In this document: one piece after another, positions 24,208 to 32,654 of the stretch
Layout of the letters: each line of letters opens with the position of its first letter
Numbering within the stretch: position 1 is the first letter of the stretch
The notes under the pieces: generated by a model
What the model was told of the DNA's origin: nothing
Databases searched by the model: none
Seen by the model: only the letters and a program-made list of their open reading frames with translations
Program-made: the position numbers and the translations under genes
Source of the DNA: Bradyrhizobium sp. ARR65
GTDB taxonomy: Bacteria > Pseudomonadota > Alphaproteobacteria > Rhizobiales > Xanthobacteraceae
Reading direction: 5' to 3'
Assembly: GCF_000472385.1 (NCBI RefSeq)
Contig: NZ_AWZU01000027.1
Coordinates: 1 to 64,000, forward strand
Length of the DNA: 64,000 nt

Positions 24208-24633
24208 CTATTTTCGATACACCGTCTCCGGATCGACCAGCCGTTCCGCATCGACAAAAGCGAGCTGCGGTCCGTCCGCGCCCGGCTCAACCTTGCGGTA
24301 GAAGCAGGAGCGCCGGCCGGTGTGACAGGCTGCGCCCTTCTGCTCGACCTTGATCCAGACCGCGTCCTGGTCGCAATCGACCCGCACCTCCAGGACGCGC
24401 TGAACGTGACCTGACGTCTCGCCTTTTCGCCACAAGGCATTGCGCGACCGGCTGAAGTACCAGGCCTCACCGCTCTCGACGGTACGCCGCAGAGCTTCCT
24501 CGTTCATATGCGCGACCATCAGCAATTCGCCGGTAGCCGCATCGGTGGCAATGCAGGTGAGAAGCCCCGACGCGTCGAACTTGGGCTGGAAACCCAAGCC
24601 CTCTTCGCGCTCGTCAATCGCTGCTGTGGACAC
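24208..24633 (-). CDS. hisI: Phosphoribosyl-AMP cyclohydrolase
   Basis: A 141-residue enzyme that opens the purine ring of phosphoribosyl-AMP in histidine biosynthesis; it is a separate protein here, not fused to HisE. The family blocks are LLMVAHMNEEAL, EAWYFSRSRNALWRKGE, the metal site DCDQDAVW and the CHTGRRSCFY zinc region. A TTG at 24654 extends the frame, but it lies inside the folE terminator hairpin, so GTG 24633 is the likely start with GCGAGGG as ribosome site. It is downstream of folE on the same strand. Confidence 0.93.
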   Translation of the reverse strand: MSTAAIDEREEGLGFQPKFDASGLLTCIATDAATGELLMVAHMNEEALRRTVESGEAWYFSRSRNALWRKGETSGHVQRVLEVRVDCDQDAVWIKVEQKGAACHTGRRSCFYRKVEPGADGPQLAFVDAERLVDPETVYRK

Positions 24634-24634
24634 G

Positions 24635-24661
24635 AAAAACCCTCGCTCGTTCAAGCGAGGG
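24635..24661 (-). terminator. Intrinsic terminator between folE and hisI
   Basis: On the minus strand CCCTCGCT, a six-base loop and AGCGAGGG (24640-24661) are followed by TTTTT (24635-24639). It ends the folE transcript eight bases after its stop. The 3' arm GCGAGGG also lies seven bases before the GTG of hisI, so the terminator may hide the hisI ribosome site. Confidence 0.85.
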
Positions 24662-24669
24662 CTGGCCGC

Positions 24670-25365
24670 TTAGCGGTTCGGCCCTCGCACCATGGACAGG
24701 AAACGCTGCTGCTCCGCCGGATTGTCGCGGAACATCCCGGTGAAGCGGCTGGTGAACGTCATCGCGCCATGCTTGGCGACGCCGCGCACCGACATGCAGG
24801 TATGCTCCGCTTCGATCATGACCGCAACGCCGCGGGGCTTGAGAACCTCGTCGATCGCGGCGGCGATCTGGGCGGTGAGATGCTCCTGGGTCTGCAAGCG
24901 GCGAGCGAAAATATCTGTCAGCCGCGCCAGCTTCGAGAGCCCGACCACCCGTTCGACCGGCGTATACGCGATATGCGCCTTGCCGTAGAACGGCATCATG
25001 TGGTGCTCGCATTGCGAGGTGAACTCGATGTCACGCACCAGTACGAAATCGTCATAGCCCGCAGTTTCGCCGAAGGTGCGATCGAGCACCTCCGCCGGGC
25101 ATTGATGGTAACCCTGATAAAGCTCGTCAAACGCCTCGACCACCCGGCGCGGCGTGTCCAGAAGGCCCTCGCGGCTCGGATCTTCGCCGATGTAGGACAG
25201 CAGGGTCTGCACGGCCGCCTCGGCCTCTGCGCGCGAGGGGCGCGGCTGGTCGGGAAGGACGGCAGCTCTCAGGAACTCGGAAGGATCGAGTTCTGCGGGG
25301 CGGGCTTCGGGCAACTTTGCGTCGGAAGGCTTGTTGGGGCGGATCGGCTTAATTAATGCGTCCAT
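24670..25365 (-). CDS. folE: GTP cyclohydrolase I
   Basis: A 231-residue enzyme that converts GTP to dihydroneopterin triphosphate, the first step of folate synthesis. Zinc ligands C119, H122 and C190 appear in CEHHMMPF and CMSVRG with the same 71-residue spacing as E. coli. Other blocks are EGLLDTPRRV, VGLSKLARL and RLQTQEHLT. The N-terminal 45 residues are a proline-rich extension. ATG 25365 has GGAG eight bases upstream inside the structured leader. It is divergent from the IscU-like gene. Confidence 0.96.
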   Translation of the reverse strand: MDALIKPIRPNKPSDAKLPEARPAELDPSEFLRAAVLPDQPRPSRAEAEAAVQTLLSYIGEDPSREGLLDTPRRVVEAFDELYQGYHQCPAEVLDRTFGETAGYDDFVLVRDIEFTSQCEHHMMPFYGKAHIAYTPVERVVGLSKLARLTDIFARRLQTQEHLTAQIAAAIDEVLKPRGVAVMIEAEHTCMSVRGVAKHGAMTFTSRFTGMFRDNPAEQQRFLSMVRGPNR

Positions 25366-25415
25366 GTCAACTCCGTTCGACGGTCCGTTCACGGACCGGA
25401 GTGTCACCGGCAGAC
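25366..25415 (-). promoter_or_regulatory. Candidate THF-II (folE) riboswitch
   Basis: The minus-strand leader carries a perfect hairpin CGGTCCG-TGAA-CGGACCG (25381-25398). ACTC (25399-25402) precedes it and can pair with GAGT (25370-25373) after it; the intervening CGAACGGAG holds the folE ribosome site eight bases before ATG. The elements CCG, ACTC, central stem, ACGG, GAG appear in the order I recall for the THF-II/folE motif of alphaproteobacteria. If correct, tetrahydrofolate binding would block folE translation. The spacing in the left strand differs slightly, so this is a candidate. Confidence 0.45.
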
Positions 25416-25545
25416 GGGGCGGGATCTCCGCCGGACGCCTGAGGATCGGGGCGAGACTGTATTTCCCCCGCTTGGCGCATATATAAGACGATGAAACCCG
25501 GCCGCCAAGGCCGCCTTCCCGCGCCAGCCGCAAGACTCGCATGCC

Positions 25546-26007
25546 ATGCTGAACGACATCTACAACAAAAAGATCATCGAACTGGCAGGAAATATCCCGC
25601 GGCTCGGCCGCCTTGCCAATCCCGACGCCAGCGCGACCGCCCATTCCAAGCTGTGCGGGTCGACCGTCAAGGTCGACCTGAAGATGGACGGCGACGTCGT
25701 GACCGATTTTGCCCATGACGTGAAGGCCTGCGCGCTCGGCCAGGCCTCCTCCTCCATCATGGCGCGTCATGTCGTCGGCTCGACGGCCAGCGAGCTTCGC
25801 CAATTGCGGGAAACCGTGCGCAAAATGCTGAAAGAGAACGGCGCCCCTCCTCCGTCGCAAGACAAATGGGCCGACATCGCGCTCCTGGAACCCGTGCGCG
25901 ACTTCAAGGCGCGGCACGCCTCGACCATGCTGACCTTCGACGCGGTGGTGGATGCGATCGGCCAGATCGAGGCGAAGAGGCAGCCGGCTGCGGCGGCCGA
26001 AGGCTGA
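25546..26007 (+). CDS. IscU/SufU-like scaffold protein lacking key residues
   Basis: A 153-residue protein of the IscU/SufU fold, start ATG 25546. Two of three ligand Cys are present: C37 in KLCGST and C62 in VKACALGQASSS. The Asp that normally follows the first Cys (CGD) is Ser here, and the third Cys is S126 in ARHASTM. It therefore cannot coordinate a cluster in the classical way. The gene is divergent from folE, an arrangement common in rhizobia. It might bind a metal or act with a different sulfur pathway. Confidence 0.8.
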   Translation: MLNDIYNKKIIELAGNIPRLGRLANPDASATAHSKLCGSTVKVDLKMDGDVVTDFAHDVKACALGQASSSIMARHVVGSTASELRQLRETVRKMLKENGAPPPSQDKWADIALLEPVRDFKARHASTMLTFDAVVDAIGQIEAKRQPAAAAEG

Positions 26008-26019
26008 TCACTTGCTCAG

Positions 26020-26100
26020 TTATTCGGGGATGCGCCAAGGCGCAGCCCCGGAATCTCAAGCTCCCCCGTTCGGAGCCGTCGCACCGCCCCGGAATGACGG
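26020..26100. repeat. Dispersed repeat, CCCCGGAAT family copy
   Basis: TATTCGGGGATGCGCCAAGG at the left and CGCCCCGGAATGACGG at the right are near-complements; GCAGCCCCGGAATC in the middle matches other copies. It fills the gap between convergent genes. Confidence 0.6.
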
Positions 26101-26113
26101 TGCGAAGCGCCGA

Positions 26114-27061
26114 TTACTTGTCTGCCGGTGCCGGGGCGACCGCCGCGGTCGCTTCCGCCGTCTTGGTGGACCTGGCAGTCGTATCCGTCTCCGCCTCGAC
26201 ATTGACGAAGCGTTCCTGCACCGATTTCGACTTGAGGGCTGCTATCGCTCCCGACGGGTCGTTGCGCGGCAGCACGTCGGCAACCCGGTCGGTGGTCACG
26301 ACATTGGTCAGCCGCAGTTCCGCGGGCGTCAGCTCATGCAGGTCTTCCCACGGCGGCACGTTGAGCGAGAGCGCCAGGAGGTCGCCAGCGCCGCCCATGT
26401 CGAACGTATATTTGGCGAGCCGGCCGATATCGCGTTCCACGATCGTGAGGTCCTGCGCCGTATAGCTTGCGGCTTTCGCATCGTCCGCGCGGTCACCCAT
26501 CCAGATCTGATGCACGCGCACATGCGCGGTCGGCGGAACATAGCGCGCCGTGCCCGACAGCAGGAGATAGACGCACATGGACTCGCAGAAGGCTTCCGGC
26601 GCAATGCTCGCGCGATCGCCTTGCTGGGTATGGTTGACCACGCTGATGCCGACCGTCGTCAACATGCCGAGGCCGCGGAAGCGGCGTCCGAGCGTGATCG
26701 AGTCGTTGACCGAACCGCCGCTGGAATCCAGCACCAATGTGGCGCCGCCGAGCTGCCGTCCGCGCGCAAAGTCCTCAAAATCCTTCGGCGTATCGGAGGT
26801 GACGATGCCGACCGCGCTGACCCAACCGCGGCAATTGGGCCGGCATTCGACCCAGGTGAATTTCATCGGGGCCTTGCGCTCTTCCAGCGGCGCTCCCGCG
26901 CGGGCGGTCGCAACCGGGTGGAACAGCGTCAGCGCGGCAATCGCAAGCGACGCCGCGGCAATAATCGTCGAGGTGCGAAATGTGGAGGATCTTGCGAGTT
27001 TCAACTTAGTTCCTTCCCCAAGCCCCGATCGACTCACAGCAAGTATCGTGCCGTTCATCAA
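26114..27061 (-). CDS. ClpP/crotonase-fold periplasmic protein
   Basis: A 315-residue protein with an N-terminal membrane segment (about residues 32-55, TSTIIAAASLAIAALTLF) and a periplasmic domain of the ClpP-like class (COG3904 style). The strand-turn TLVLDSSGGSVNDSITLGRRFRGLG matches the oxyanion-loop region of ClpP, and ESMCVYLLLSGTARYV matches its nucleophile region but with Cys where ClpP has Ser-Met-Ala. A His in VRVHQIW may act as the base. The C-terminal Ala/Thr-rich tail is disordered. Protease activity is unproven. Confidence 0.75.
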   Translation of the reverse strand: MMNGTILAVSRSGLGEGTKLKLARSSTFRTSTIIAAASLAIAALTLFHPVATARAGAPLEERKAPMKFTWVECRPNCRGWVSAVGIVTSDTPKDFEDFARGRQLGGATLVLDSSGGSVNDSITLGRRFRGLGMLTTVGISVVNHTQQGDRASIAPEAFCESMCVYLLLSGTARYVPPTAHVRVHQIWMGDRADDAKAASYTAQDLTIVERDIGRLAKYTFDMGGAGDLLALSLNVPPWEDLHELTPAELRLTNVVTTDRVADVLPRNDPSGAIAALKSKSVQERFVNVEAETDTTARSTKTAEATAAVAPAPADK

Positions 27062-27238
27062 GTCTCACACGAATGTCGCAAAAATGGTATCCGGGGGACT
27101 ACGCGTCGTCCAGAGTGGCTTGCTGCACTGCGCCTAAAAGCATGTGATAATTGCTCAAAATATGGCACGATTTCAGGAACTTGAGTTCCCTGCCGAGGAA
27201 CCGCGCAAATGCGCGCTCACCAGTGTGGCAGCCGGCCT

Positions 27239-27580
27239 ATGAACAGCGCATCCTCTTCCAACGATGGGTTCCATCTTGCCGTCGCGCTCAAGCGATTGCC
27301 GCGCAATGTCGGCCGCGCGCTGATCTGGATCTATCGCCACACATTGTCGCCGCTCGTCGGCTACCACTGCCGTCACCTGCCGACCTGTTCGGTCTACGGC
27401 GACGAAGCGATCGAGCGGTTTGGGTTGTGGGCTGGAGGCTGGATGACGCTGGCGCGGCTGCTGCGCTGCCATCCCTGGGGTACGTCAGGCCTTGACCTCG
27501 TGCCGACCACGCCACCGGCCGGCGCGCGCTGGTATCTGCCGTGGCGTTACGGACGATGGCGCGGCGTCAACGCGCCCTGA
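27239..27580 (+). CDS. yidD: Membrane protein insertion efficiency factor YidD
   Basis: A 113-residue YidD-type protein. The family core is fully present: IWIYRHTLSPLVG, HCRHLPTCSVYGDEAIERFG, and RLLRCHPW with its conserved Cys residues. YidD assists YidC in inserting membrane proteins. Usually it sits in an rpmH-rnpA-yidD-yidC cluster; here it is alone. ATG 27239 leaves a 20-residue N-tail. The C-terminal end PWRYGRWRGVNAP is basic. Confidence 0.93.
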   Translation: MNSASSSNDGFHLAVALKRLPRNVGRALIWIYRHTLSPLVGYHCRHLPTCSVYGDEAIERFGLWAGGWMTLARLLRCHPWGTSGLDLVPTTPPAGARWYLPWRYGRWRGVNAP

Positions 27581-27692
27581 AGTGTTCAGCTCGTTGTACG
27601 CTTTCAGCCGAAGCTGCATCGGCTCAGGATGTGGGAACGTCCCCTTCTCGCTCGCATTGTTTTGAAAAAAACTCCTTCGGGAGGAAACAACA

Positions 27693-27863
27693 ATGCGCTG
27701 GAAAATCAGCGGCCATGGTCACGATCCCCGGCAGATCGATCTCCTTGCCGTCGTGGCGCTCATCCTCATCAGCATCGGCGCCTATTTCTACTACGCCGAC
27801 TACTCGGCCCCGCGACCGCACACGACAAGCTTTATCGTGCCGAGCCAGAACGTGCGCTGGTGA
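27693..27863 (+). CDS. 56-residue single-pass membrane protein
   Basis: ATG 27693 follows GGGAGGAAACAACA, an excellent ribosome site. The product begins MRWKISGHGHDPRQID, has one hydrophobic segment LLAVVALILISIGAYFYYA and ends DYSAPRPHTTSFIVPSQ with a short tail. The stop TGA is 16 bases from the stop of the convergent secreted gene. It is most probably a real small membrane protein; a role is not evident. Confidence 0.7.
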   Translation: MRWKISGHGHDPRQIDLLAVVALILISIGAYFYYADYSAPRPHTTSFIVPSQNVRW

Positions 27864-27879
27864 GAGCACCGGGCGCGAA

Positions 27880-29106
27880 TTAGCGCCATGGCCAGAAGAA
27901 ATAGCCGGTGGTCGATTGCCCGAGCGGCGCCGGCGGGCGCGGCTTGCGGGCGTGCACCGGTTTCGGCGCTGGAGCTGGAGCGGGTTCACCGGATGAGGCC
28001 GTCTCCGCCTGCTCCGGCTCCTTCGATGCCACCTTCACCGAGAGCAGCAGGTTCGATTCATAAGCACGCCAGCGGTAGCCGATGCCGAAATCGATCGGCT
28101 GGGCGCGGGTGAACAGCTCGGCATATTGCTGTTGGTAACGTGAGGGGAACTTGTCGATCGGCCCGGCGTAACGGCCGAACGGGAAGAACCGCCATGCCTT
28201 CGTGCTGTAGTAGGCGAGCGGGATCCCGGAATCGTCCTGGATAATGGTAGCGCTGTTGGCGAGCAGCCAGTTGCGGACGGTGCTGAAGTTACCCGCGTGC
28301 AGCAGATAGGACGCGCTCTTGAGGAGACTGTTGCCGGGGGCCAGCGTATCGCAGAATTTCAGGAAACCGCTGCGCCGCACGCCTGAGTTCGAAAGATCGG
28401 TCGAGAAATAATACAGGGTCTTCTCCAACCCGTCGCTGCCCGCGAAGGTGACCTTGACGCCGTGGGTGATCCCTTTGCCGGCGTCGCTGCCTGACAGCAA
28501 CGTGCCCTTGTCGTCGAGCGAGACCGGCGTGACGCTATCGATGGTCTTGCCGGAGCGCGCCAGGAAAACATAGAGGATCGGCAGCGTGCCGCTGATCTCG
28601 TTCGCATCCAAATCCACCTTCATCTGCTTGGTGATGAAGAACGAGAAGCTCAGGATCGAGGCAAGCGAGTGCTCGACATTGGCAAGCGCAGCATCAACGC
28701 TGCCGCGTGGCAGCCTGGTGAGATCGGCTACCGCACCTGGCGGCTCGAGCGCAGCGAACACGTAGGTGTTCGCCTTCGCATAGAAGGCATTGGCGTAAAG
28801 GAAGTCAGGACCCGAGAACATGTAGAACATGGTCGGGCGCGGCGCCGCCAGATTGGCGTCGGCCCAGTTCCGGATCTTCGAGAGCTGGCGCTGCTCGAGC
28901 TGGGCAAAGGCGCCATCGAAGAATTTGGCGTGGCGTTGCCAGACCGGGTCGTTGGTCAGCGACACCAGCGGCGAGTCGGCGGACGGCTGCATGCCGGCGA
29001 GAAAGCGCGCGGTGTCGTCCGCGGTCACCTCGGCGGCTCCCGCCGGCACTGCGATTGCGAGGAGCAGGCCGGCGGCAGCGGCCGCAATTTTCAGCAAATG
29101 ATGCAT
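27880..29106 (-). CDS. Large secreted hypothetical protein
   Basis: A 408-residue secreted protein from ATG 29106 (signal peptide ending PAGAAE). The mature part is mixed alpha/beta with motifs PTMFYMFSGPDFLYANAFY, TDLSNSGVRRSGFLKF and STVRNWLLANSATIIQDDSG. It lacks recognised catalytic motifs. A proline/alanine-rich tail (GEPAPAPAPKPVHARK) ends with YFFWPWR. It is translated from the same strand as the permease, 14 bases downstream of it, so the two are probably one operon. The function is unknown. Confidence 0.8.
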   Translation of the reverse strand: MHHLLKIAAAAAGLLLAIAVPAGAAEVTADDTARFLAGMQPSADSPLVSLTNDPVWQRHAKFFDGAFAQLEQRQLSKIRNWADANLAAPRPTMFYMFSGPDFLYANAFYAKANTYVFAALEPPGAVADLTRLPRGSVDAALANVEHSLASILSFSFFITKQMKVDLDANEISGTLPILYVFLARSGKTIDSVTPVSLDDKGTLLSGSDAGKGITHGVKVTFAGSDGLEKTLYYFSTDLSNSGVRRSGFLKFCDTLAPGNSLLKSASYLLHAGNFSTVRNWLLANSATIIQDDSGIPLAYYSTKAWRFFPFGRYAGPIDKFPSRYQQQYAELFTRAQPIDFGIGYRWRAYESNLLLSVKVASKEPEQAETASSGEPAPAPAPKPVHARKPRPPAPLGQSTTGYFFWPWR

Positions 29107-29120
29107 CGTCCCTCGCGGCC

Positions 29121-30476
29121 TCAAGCTGCGGTGCCGGATTCGGCCCGCTTGTGGAAAATGGCGTAAATCAAAAGGCCCGACGCCATCATCAGCATGCCCA
29201 GGAATGACTGCAGCGGCCGCTCCGTCAGCAGATAGTACATCATGAAACCGGTCACGAGCAGGAAAACCAGTGGCGTCACCGGGTATCCCCAGGCGCGATA
29301 GGGCCGCGGCAGATCAGGCCGCATGATCCGCAGCTTGATAACGCCGAGCACGGTGAAGAACGAGCAGAACAGCAGCGCAAACTGAATGAAGTCGAGCACC
29401 GCCTCGAAGCTGCGCGTGAATAGCAACAAATTTGCGACCGCGAGCTGGAACAGGATGGCGTAGCCCGGCGCCCCGCTCTGCGAGCGGCGAGCGAAAATTG
29501 TCAGCGCCGGGATGTCCTCCCCCATCGTCATCATCACGCGCGGGCCGATCCACATCATTGCGGAGATCGACGATACGAGGCCAACGCAGATCATCACGGC
29601 AACAACGCGCCCGCCGATCTCGCCGAAAATGTAGCTGCCGGAGATGCTGGCGACATCGAGCTGGCCGGCCAGCCTGTCCATCGGCGCGGTGTGCAGGAAC
29701 ACCGCGTTGAGCGCGACATAGAGCACCATCACGATCAGCGTTCCCGCAAGCAGCGCGCGCGGCAGGTTCTGCCTGGCGTCATGCATCTCGCCGGTGATGT
29801 AGGTCGCCGCGTTCCAGCCCGAGAACGAATACATCACGAAGATGAGGCCGATGGCGAAGGGCGCGCTGACGATATGGGCGAAGTCGCCGGCCTGAGGTGC
29901 AAAGGAGATCGGCTGGGCCGTGCCGATCGCGAATCCGGCCGCCAGGAACGCGACGATCAGCACCACCTTCAGAATGGTCGAGATCAATTGGAAGGTCGAA
30001 GAGTGCTTCACGCCGGTGAGCTGCACGATCGAGACCAGCCAGACGACGCCGATCGCCAGCGCCAGCGGCGAGCCTTCCGGAAACACCGACTTGCCGTACT
30101 CGCCAAACGCCATCGCCGCCAGCGCCACTGGCGCGGCGAAGCCGACGGTGGCCGACACCCAACCTGCAAGAAAGCCAAAGGCCGGATGATAAGCGCGGCT
30201 CAAAAAATTATATTCGCCGCTCGAGCGCGGAAACATCGCCCCCAACTCGCTGTAGGAAAACACGCCGCACAGCGCCACGAGCCCGCCCACCGTCCACAAC
30301 AGCAGGATCGAGAAGCCGGAGGGTATATCCTTGACCTGAAAGCCGAGGCTCGTGAAGACGCCGACGCCGATCATGTCGGCCACGACGATGGCGGTCGCCA
30401 CGATGACCGAAACCGAGGGCCCGCTCGCGAGAAGCCGGCCCGGCCACGCCGCGCTTCCCGTCTCTGATGCCGTCAT
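29121..30476 (-). CDS. APC-family amino acid/polyamine permease
   Basis: A 451-residue transporter with about 12 helices of the amino acid-polyamine-organocation family. The glycine-rich TM1 GVGVFTSLG and the block ELGAMFPRSSGEYNFLSRAY are diagnostic; SFSGWNAATYITGE is the conserved TM6 region. The substrate is not evident. ATG 30476 is preferred to an upstream Met because it starts a normal cytoplasmic tail MTASETGSAAWPGRL. The secreted gene follows it closely. Confidence 0.93.
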   Translation of the reverse strand: MTASETGSAAWPGRLLASGPSVSVIVATAIVVADMIGVGVFTSLGFQVKDIPSGFSILLLWTVGGLVALCGVFSYSELGAMFPRSSGEYNFLSRAYHPAFGFLAGWVSATVGFAAPVALAAMAFGEYGKSVFPEGSPLALAIGVVWLVSIVQLTGVKHSSTFQLISTILKVVLIVAFLAAGFAIGTAQPISFAPQAGDFAHIVSAPFAIGLIFVMYSFSGWNAATYITGEMHDARQNLPRALLAGTLIVMVLYVALNAVFLHTAPMDRLAGQLDVASISGSYIFGEIGGRVVAVMICVGLVSSISAMMWIGPRVMMTMGEDIPALTIFARRSQSGAPGYAILFQLAVANLLLFTRSFEAVLDFIQFALLFCSFFTVLGVIKLRIMRPDLPRPYRAWGYPVTPLVFLLVTGFMMYYLLTERPLQSFLGMLMMASGLLIYAIFHKRAESGTAA

Positions 30477-30776
30477 GTCGCTTGCCGCCTTGGTGATCGC
30501 GTCATGGTGTAGACTGACGCGGCTCCATTCAAGAACGGTTAACAAGGATTAAATTTGACGGGGCGGGGCCGGTACTTTTCTACCGAACCGCCACCCGTGT
30601 CACCACGGCGTTGCCGACGACCGCCGGCCGCCTCACAATCAGGACACGATTTGATGGTGTTGTTTGTTGATGGTCTTCTTGGGGTTTTCCGGATGTGGGG
30701 AGTATGTCCGGGGAGCACCGACGTCGCCGAGCCCGACGCGCGCTAGCCGCTCGACCCGGTAGACTTGGTGGGGTGG

Positions 30777-32072
30777 ATGGTCGGAGCCAATCCGAATTTC
30801 CATGGAAATGGTCGCGCGCGCCCGGAGAAACAACCGGGCGCGCTAGCCCATGTCCGCTCGCCACTCGCCGCCCTCCTGCTTTGTTTGCCGCTATCGCTAT
30901 TGCTCGCGCAATGCAGCCAGGCGCCCAATCCTGACGCGCTCGCGGCCAATGCGCATCCTGCCCCCACACAGATCGCGGCAAGCGCCACATTCGACGAACG
31001 CTTTCCCGCGCCGCAGTTCAGGGACCGCTTCCCCTCACCGAGCGAGAGCCTGGTGGAGCGGCAAATGTCGGATTTCACGCCCAAGCCCGCGGCGGCGCAG
31101 GCAGAGACCGCCCCCTACCGCGTCGCCTCGCTGGAGCCGCAGGTGCCCTACAGGCGCCCCGGCGCGCATGACGACCTGACCACGCTGGTCAGCATGAAAT
31201 CCTCCGCCTTTCCCTATTACGGCAGCAATCCGGCATCCGACGCGCCGTTCCTCAACGTAGCCAAAGGCGATCGTCGCGGCCATCGCAGCTTGTCCGGCCA
31301 GGTCTATTGGGAAGACGAGACCTACAACGACAGCCGCGTGCTGGTGCACATCCCGGAGAATTTCAACGTGCGCAAACCCGGCGTGATCGTGGTGTTCTTC
31401 CACGGCAACGGCGCGACATTGGAGCGCGACGTCCGCGACCGGCAGTTGGTGCCACGGCAGATCTCCGATTCCGGGGTCAATGCCGTGTTGCTGGCGCCGC
31501 AGATGGCAGTCGATGCCGCCGATTCCAGCGCCGGCAAATTCTGGCAGCCCGGCGGCTTCCGCCGCTTCATCATGGAGTCCGCCGACCATCTCGCCCGACT
31601 CTACGGCGATCCCGGTTCGGCCAAGGAATTCGCCAAGCTGCCGATCGTCATCGTCGGCTACAGCGGCGGCTTCCTGCCGACCGCCTGGAGTCTCGACGTC
31701 GGCGGCCTCAGCGATCAGGTGCGCGGCGTCGTCCTGCTCGACGCCGTCTATGGCCAGCTCGACAAGTTCGCCTCATGGATCGAGAACCACCGCTCCGGCT
31801 TTTTCGTGAGCTCTTACACCCACTATACGGCGCGGCATGATCACGAGCTGATGCAGATGCTGCGCGACAAGGGCATCAAGGTTTCCGAAGACATGGATGC
31901 GCCGCTGCACCCGGGCAGCGTGCTGTTTGTCGAGACAGCCGAAGGCATCACCCATCGCAACTACGTCACCCAAGCCTGGACCAAATACCCGATCGAGCAG
32001 GTGCTGGTGAAGATGGCCGCGGCGCCGGCGCTGAAAGTCGCATCAGGCATCCCCGGCTCCGCGAGCCGCTAG
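30777..32072 (+). CDS. Lipoprotein with alpha/beta-hydrolase fold
   Basis: About 431 residues from ATG 30777. A long polar N-region precedes a lipoprotein signal (LCLPLSLLLAQC, lipobox LLAQC). Residues about 70-150 are disordered and Pro/Ala-rich. The hydrolase domain has VIVVFFHGNGATLERD (oxyanion region), VIVGYSGGFLP with nucleophile Ser, and the late His in GITHRNYV. A large family of such secreted hydrolases exists in Bradyrhizobium. The natural substrate is unknown. The start could be later than 30777. Confidence 0.8.
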   Translation: MVGANPNFHGNGRARPEKQPGALAHVRSPLAALLLCLPLSLLLAQCSQAPNPDALAANAHPAPTQIAASATFDERFPAPQFRDRFPSPSESLVERQMSDFTPKPAAAQAETAPYRVASLEPQVPYRRPGAHDDLTTLVSMKSSAFPYYGSNPASDAPFLNVAKGDRRGHRSLSGQVYWEDETYNDSRVLVHIPENFNVRKPGVIVVFFHGNGATLERDVRDRQLVPRQISDSGVNAVLLAPQMAVDAADSSAGKFWQPGGFRRFIMESADHLARLYGDPGSAKEFAKLPIVIVGYSGGFLPTAWSLDVGGLSDQVRGVVLLDAVYGQLDKFASWIENHRSGFFVSSYTHYTARHDHELMQMLRDKGIKVSEDMDAPLHPGSVLFVETAEGITHRNYVTQAWTKYPIEQVLVKMAAAPALKVASGIPGSASR

Positions 32073-32103
32073 CGGCGCGTCGCGGCCCGCACGTCGCCCG
32101 GAC

Positions 32104-32133
32104 GGCAACGCGCTATAACGGCCGCGCGTTGCC
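32104..32133. terminator. Bidirectional hairpin between convergent genes
   Basis: GGCAACGCGC (32104-32113) pairs perfectly with GCGCGTTGCC (32124-32133), ten bases of stem and a ten-base loop, in the gap between the hydrolase gene and the convergent secreted gene. No strong U-tract. Confidence 0.5.
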
Positions 32134-32156
32134 TCGTAGCCGACGCCGAGCGGCGA

Positions 32157-32504
32157 TCAGGACTTCGGCAGCTTGGGCATGCTTTCGACAAAGCCGTTGA
32201 AGCAGGCCAGCCGCTCGTCTTCCTCCTTGGTGAACTTGCAGTCGGTGACGCGCTTCGCCGTCGCCGCCTTCTCCTTCGGCTCGGGCTTGATCACCGCGTC
32301 GTAGCAGTTCAGCCGCTCCTTGGTGCCGTCGTCGATATCGAGACAGGACTGCAGGCGGACGGCCATCGATTGAGGCTTTGTCGGCGCGGCGCTGCGCGGC
32401 TTGACCTGCACCAGCGGCTTGTCGCCGACCATCGGGGGCGGAGCTGATTGGGCAAAGGCGGGGGCCGAACAAAGAACCGCGACGAACACCAAAGCTACTC
32501 TCAT
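32157..32504 (-). CDS. Small secreted protein with four Cys
   Basis: A 115-residue protein with signal peptide (ending AFAQ). The mature domain contains four Cys in the pattern LQSCLDIDDGTKERLNCYDA and VTDCKFTKEEDERLACFNGF, suggesting two disulfides and two helix-hairpin repeats. This looks like a small periplasmic family conserved in rhizobia. The start ATG 32504 has no strong ribosome site. The function is unknown. Confidence 0.75.
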   Translation of the reverse strand: MRVALVFVAVLCSAPAFAQSAPPPMVGDKPLVQVKPRSAAPTKPQSMAVRLQSCLDIDDGTKERLNCYDAVIKPEPKEKAATAKRVTDCKFTKEEDERLACFNGFVESMPKLPKS

Positions 32505-32654
32505 GTCACATAACTCTCATTGGTATTGGAAAGGGCGGGCGCCGGCGACGGACCGGCGCACCCGGTTGCGGCTTGCGCTTTAATCCTGTCCGGTTCCCTT
32601 TGCCAAGTTCCAAAGGCGGGATTTGGGCCACAAAAGCCTGGGGAACGGGCCGGG

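Noticed and set aside
24652..24654. TTG start for hisI at 24654
   Set aside because: It lies inside the folE terminator hairpin; GTG 24633 is better supported.
25546..26007. nifU/nitrogen-fixation context
   Set aside because: No nif or fix genes are near, and the protein lacks two key residues of functional scaffolds.
25952..27184. 410-codon plus-strand frame opposite the ClpP-like gene
   Set aside because: Antisense shadow of a protein with clear fold signatures; no ribosome site.
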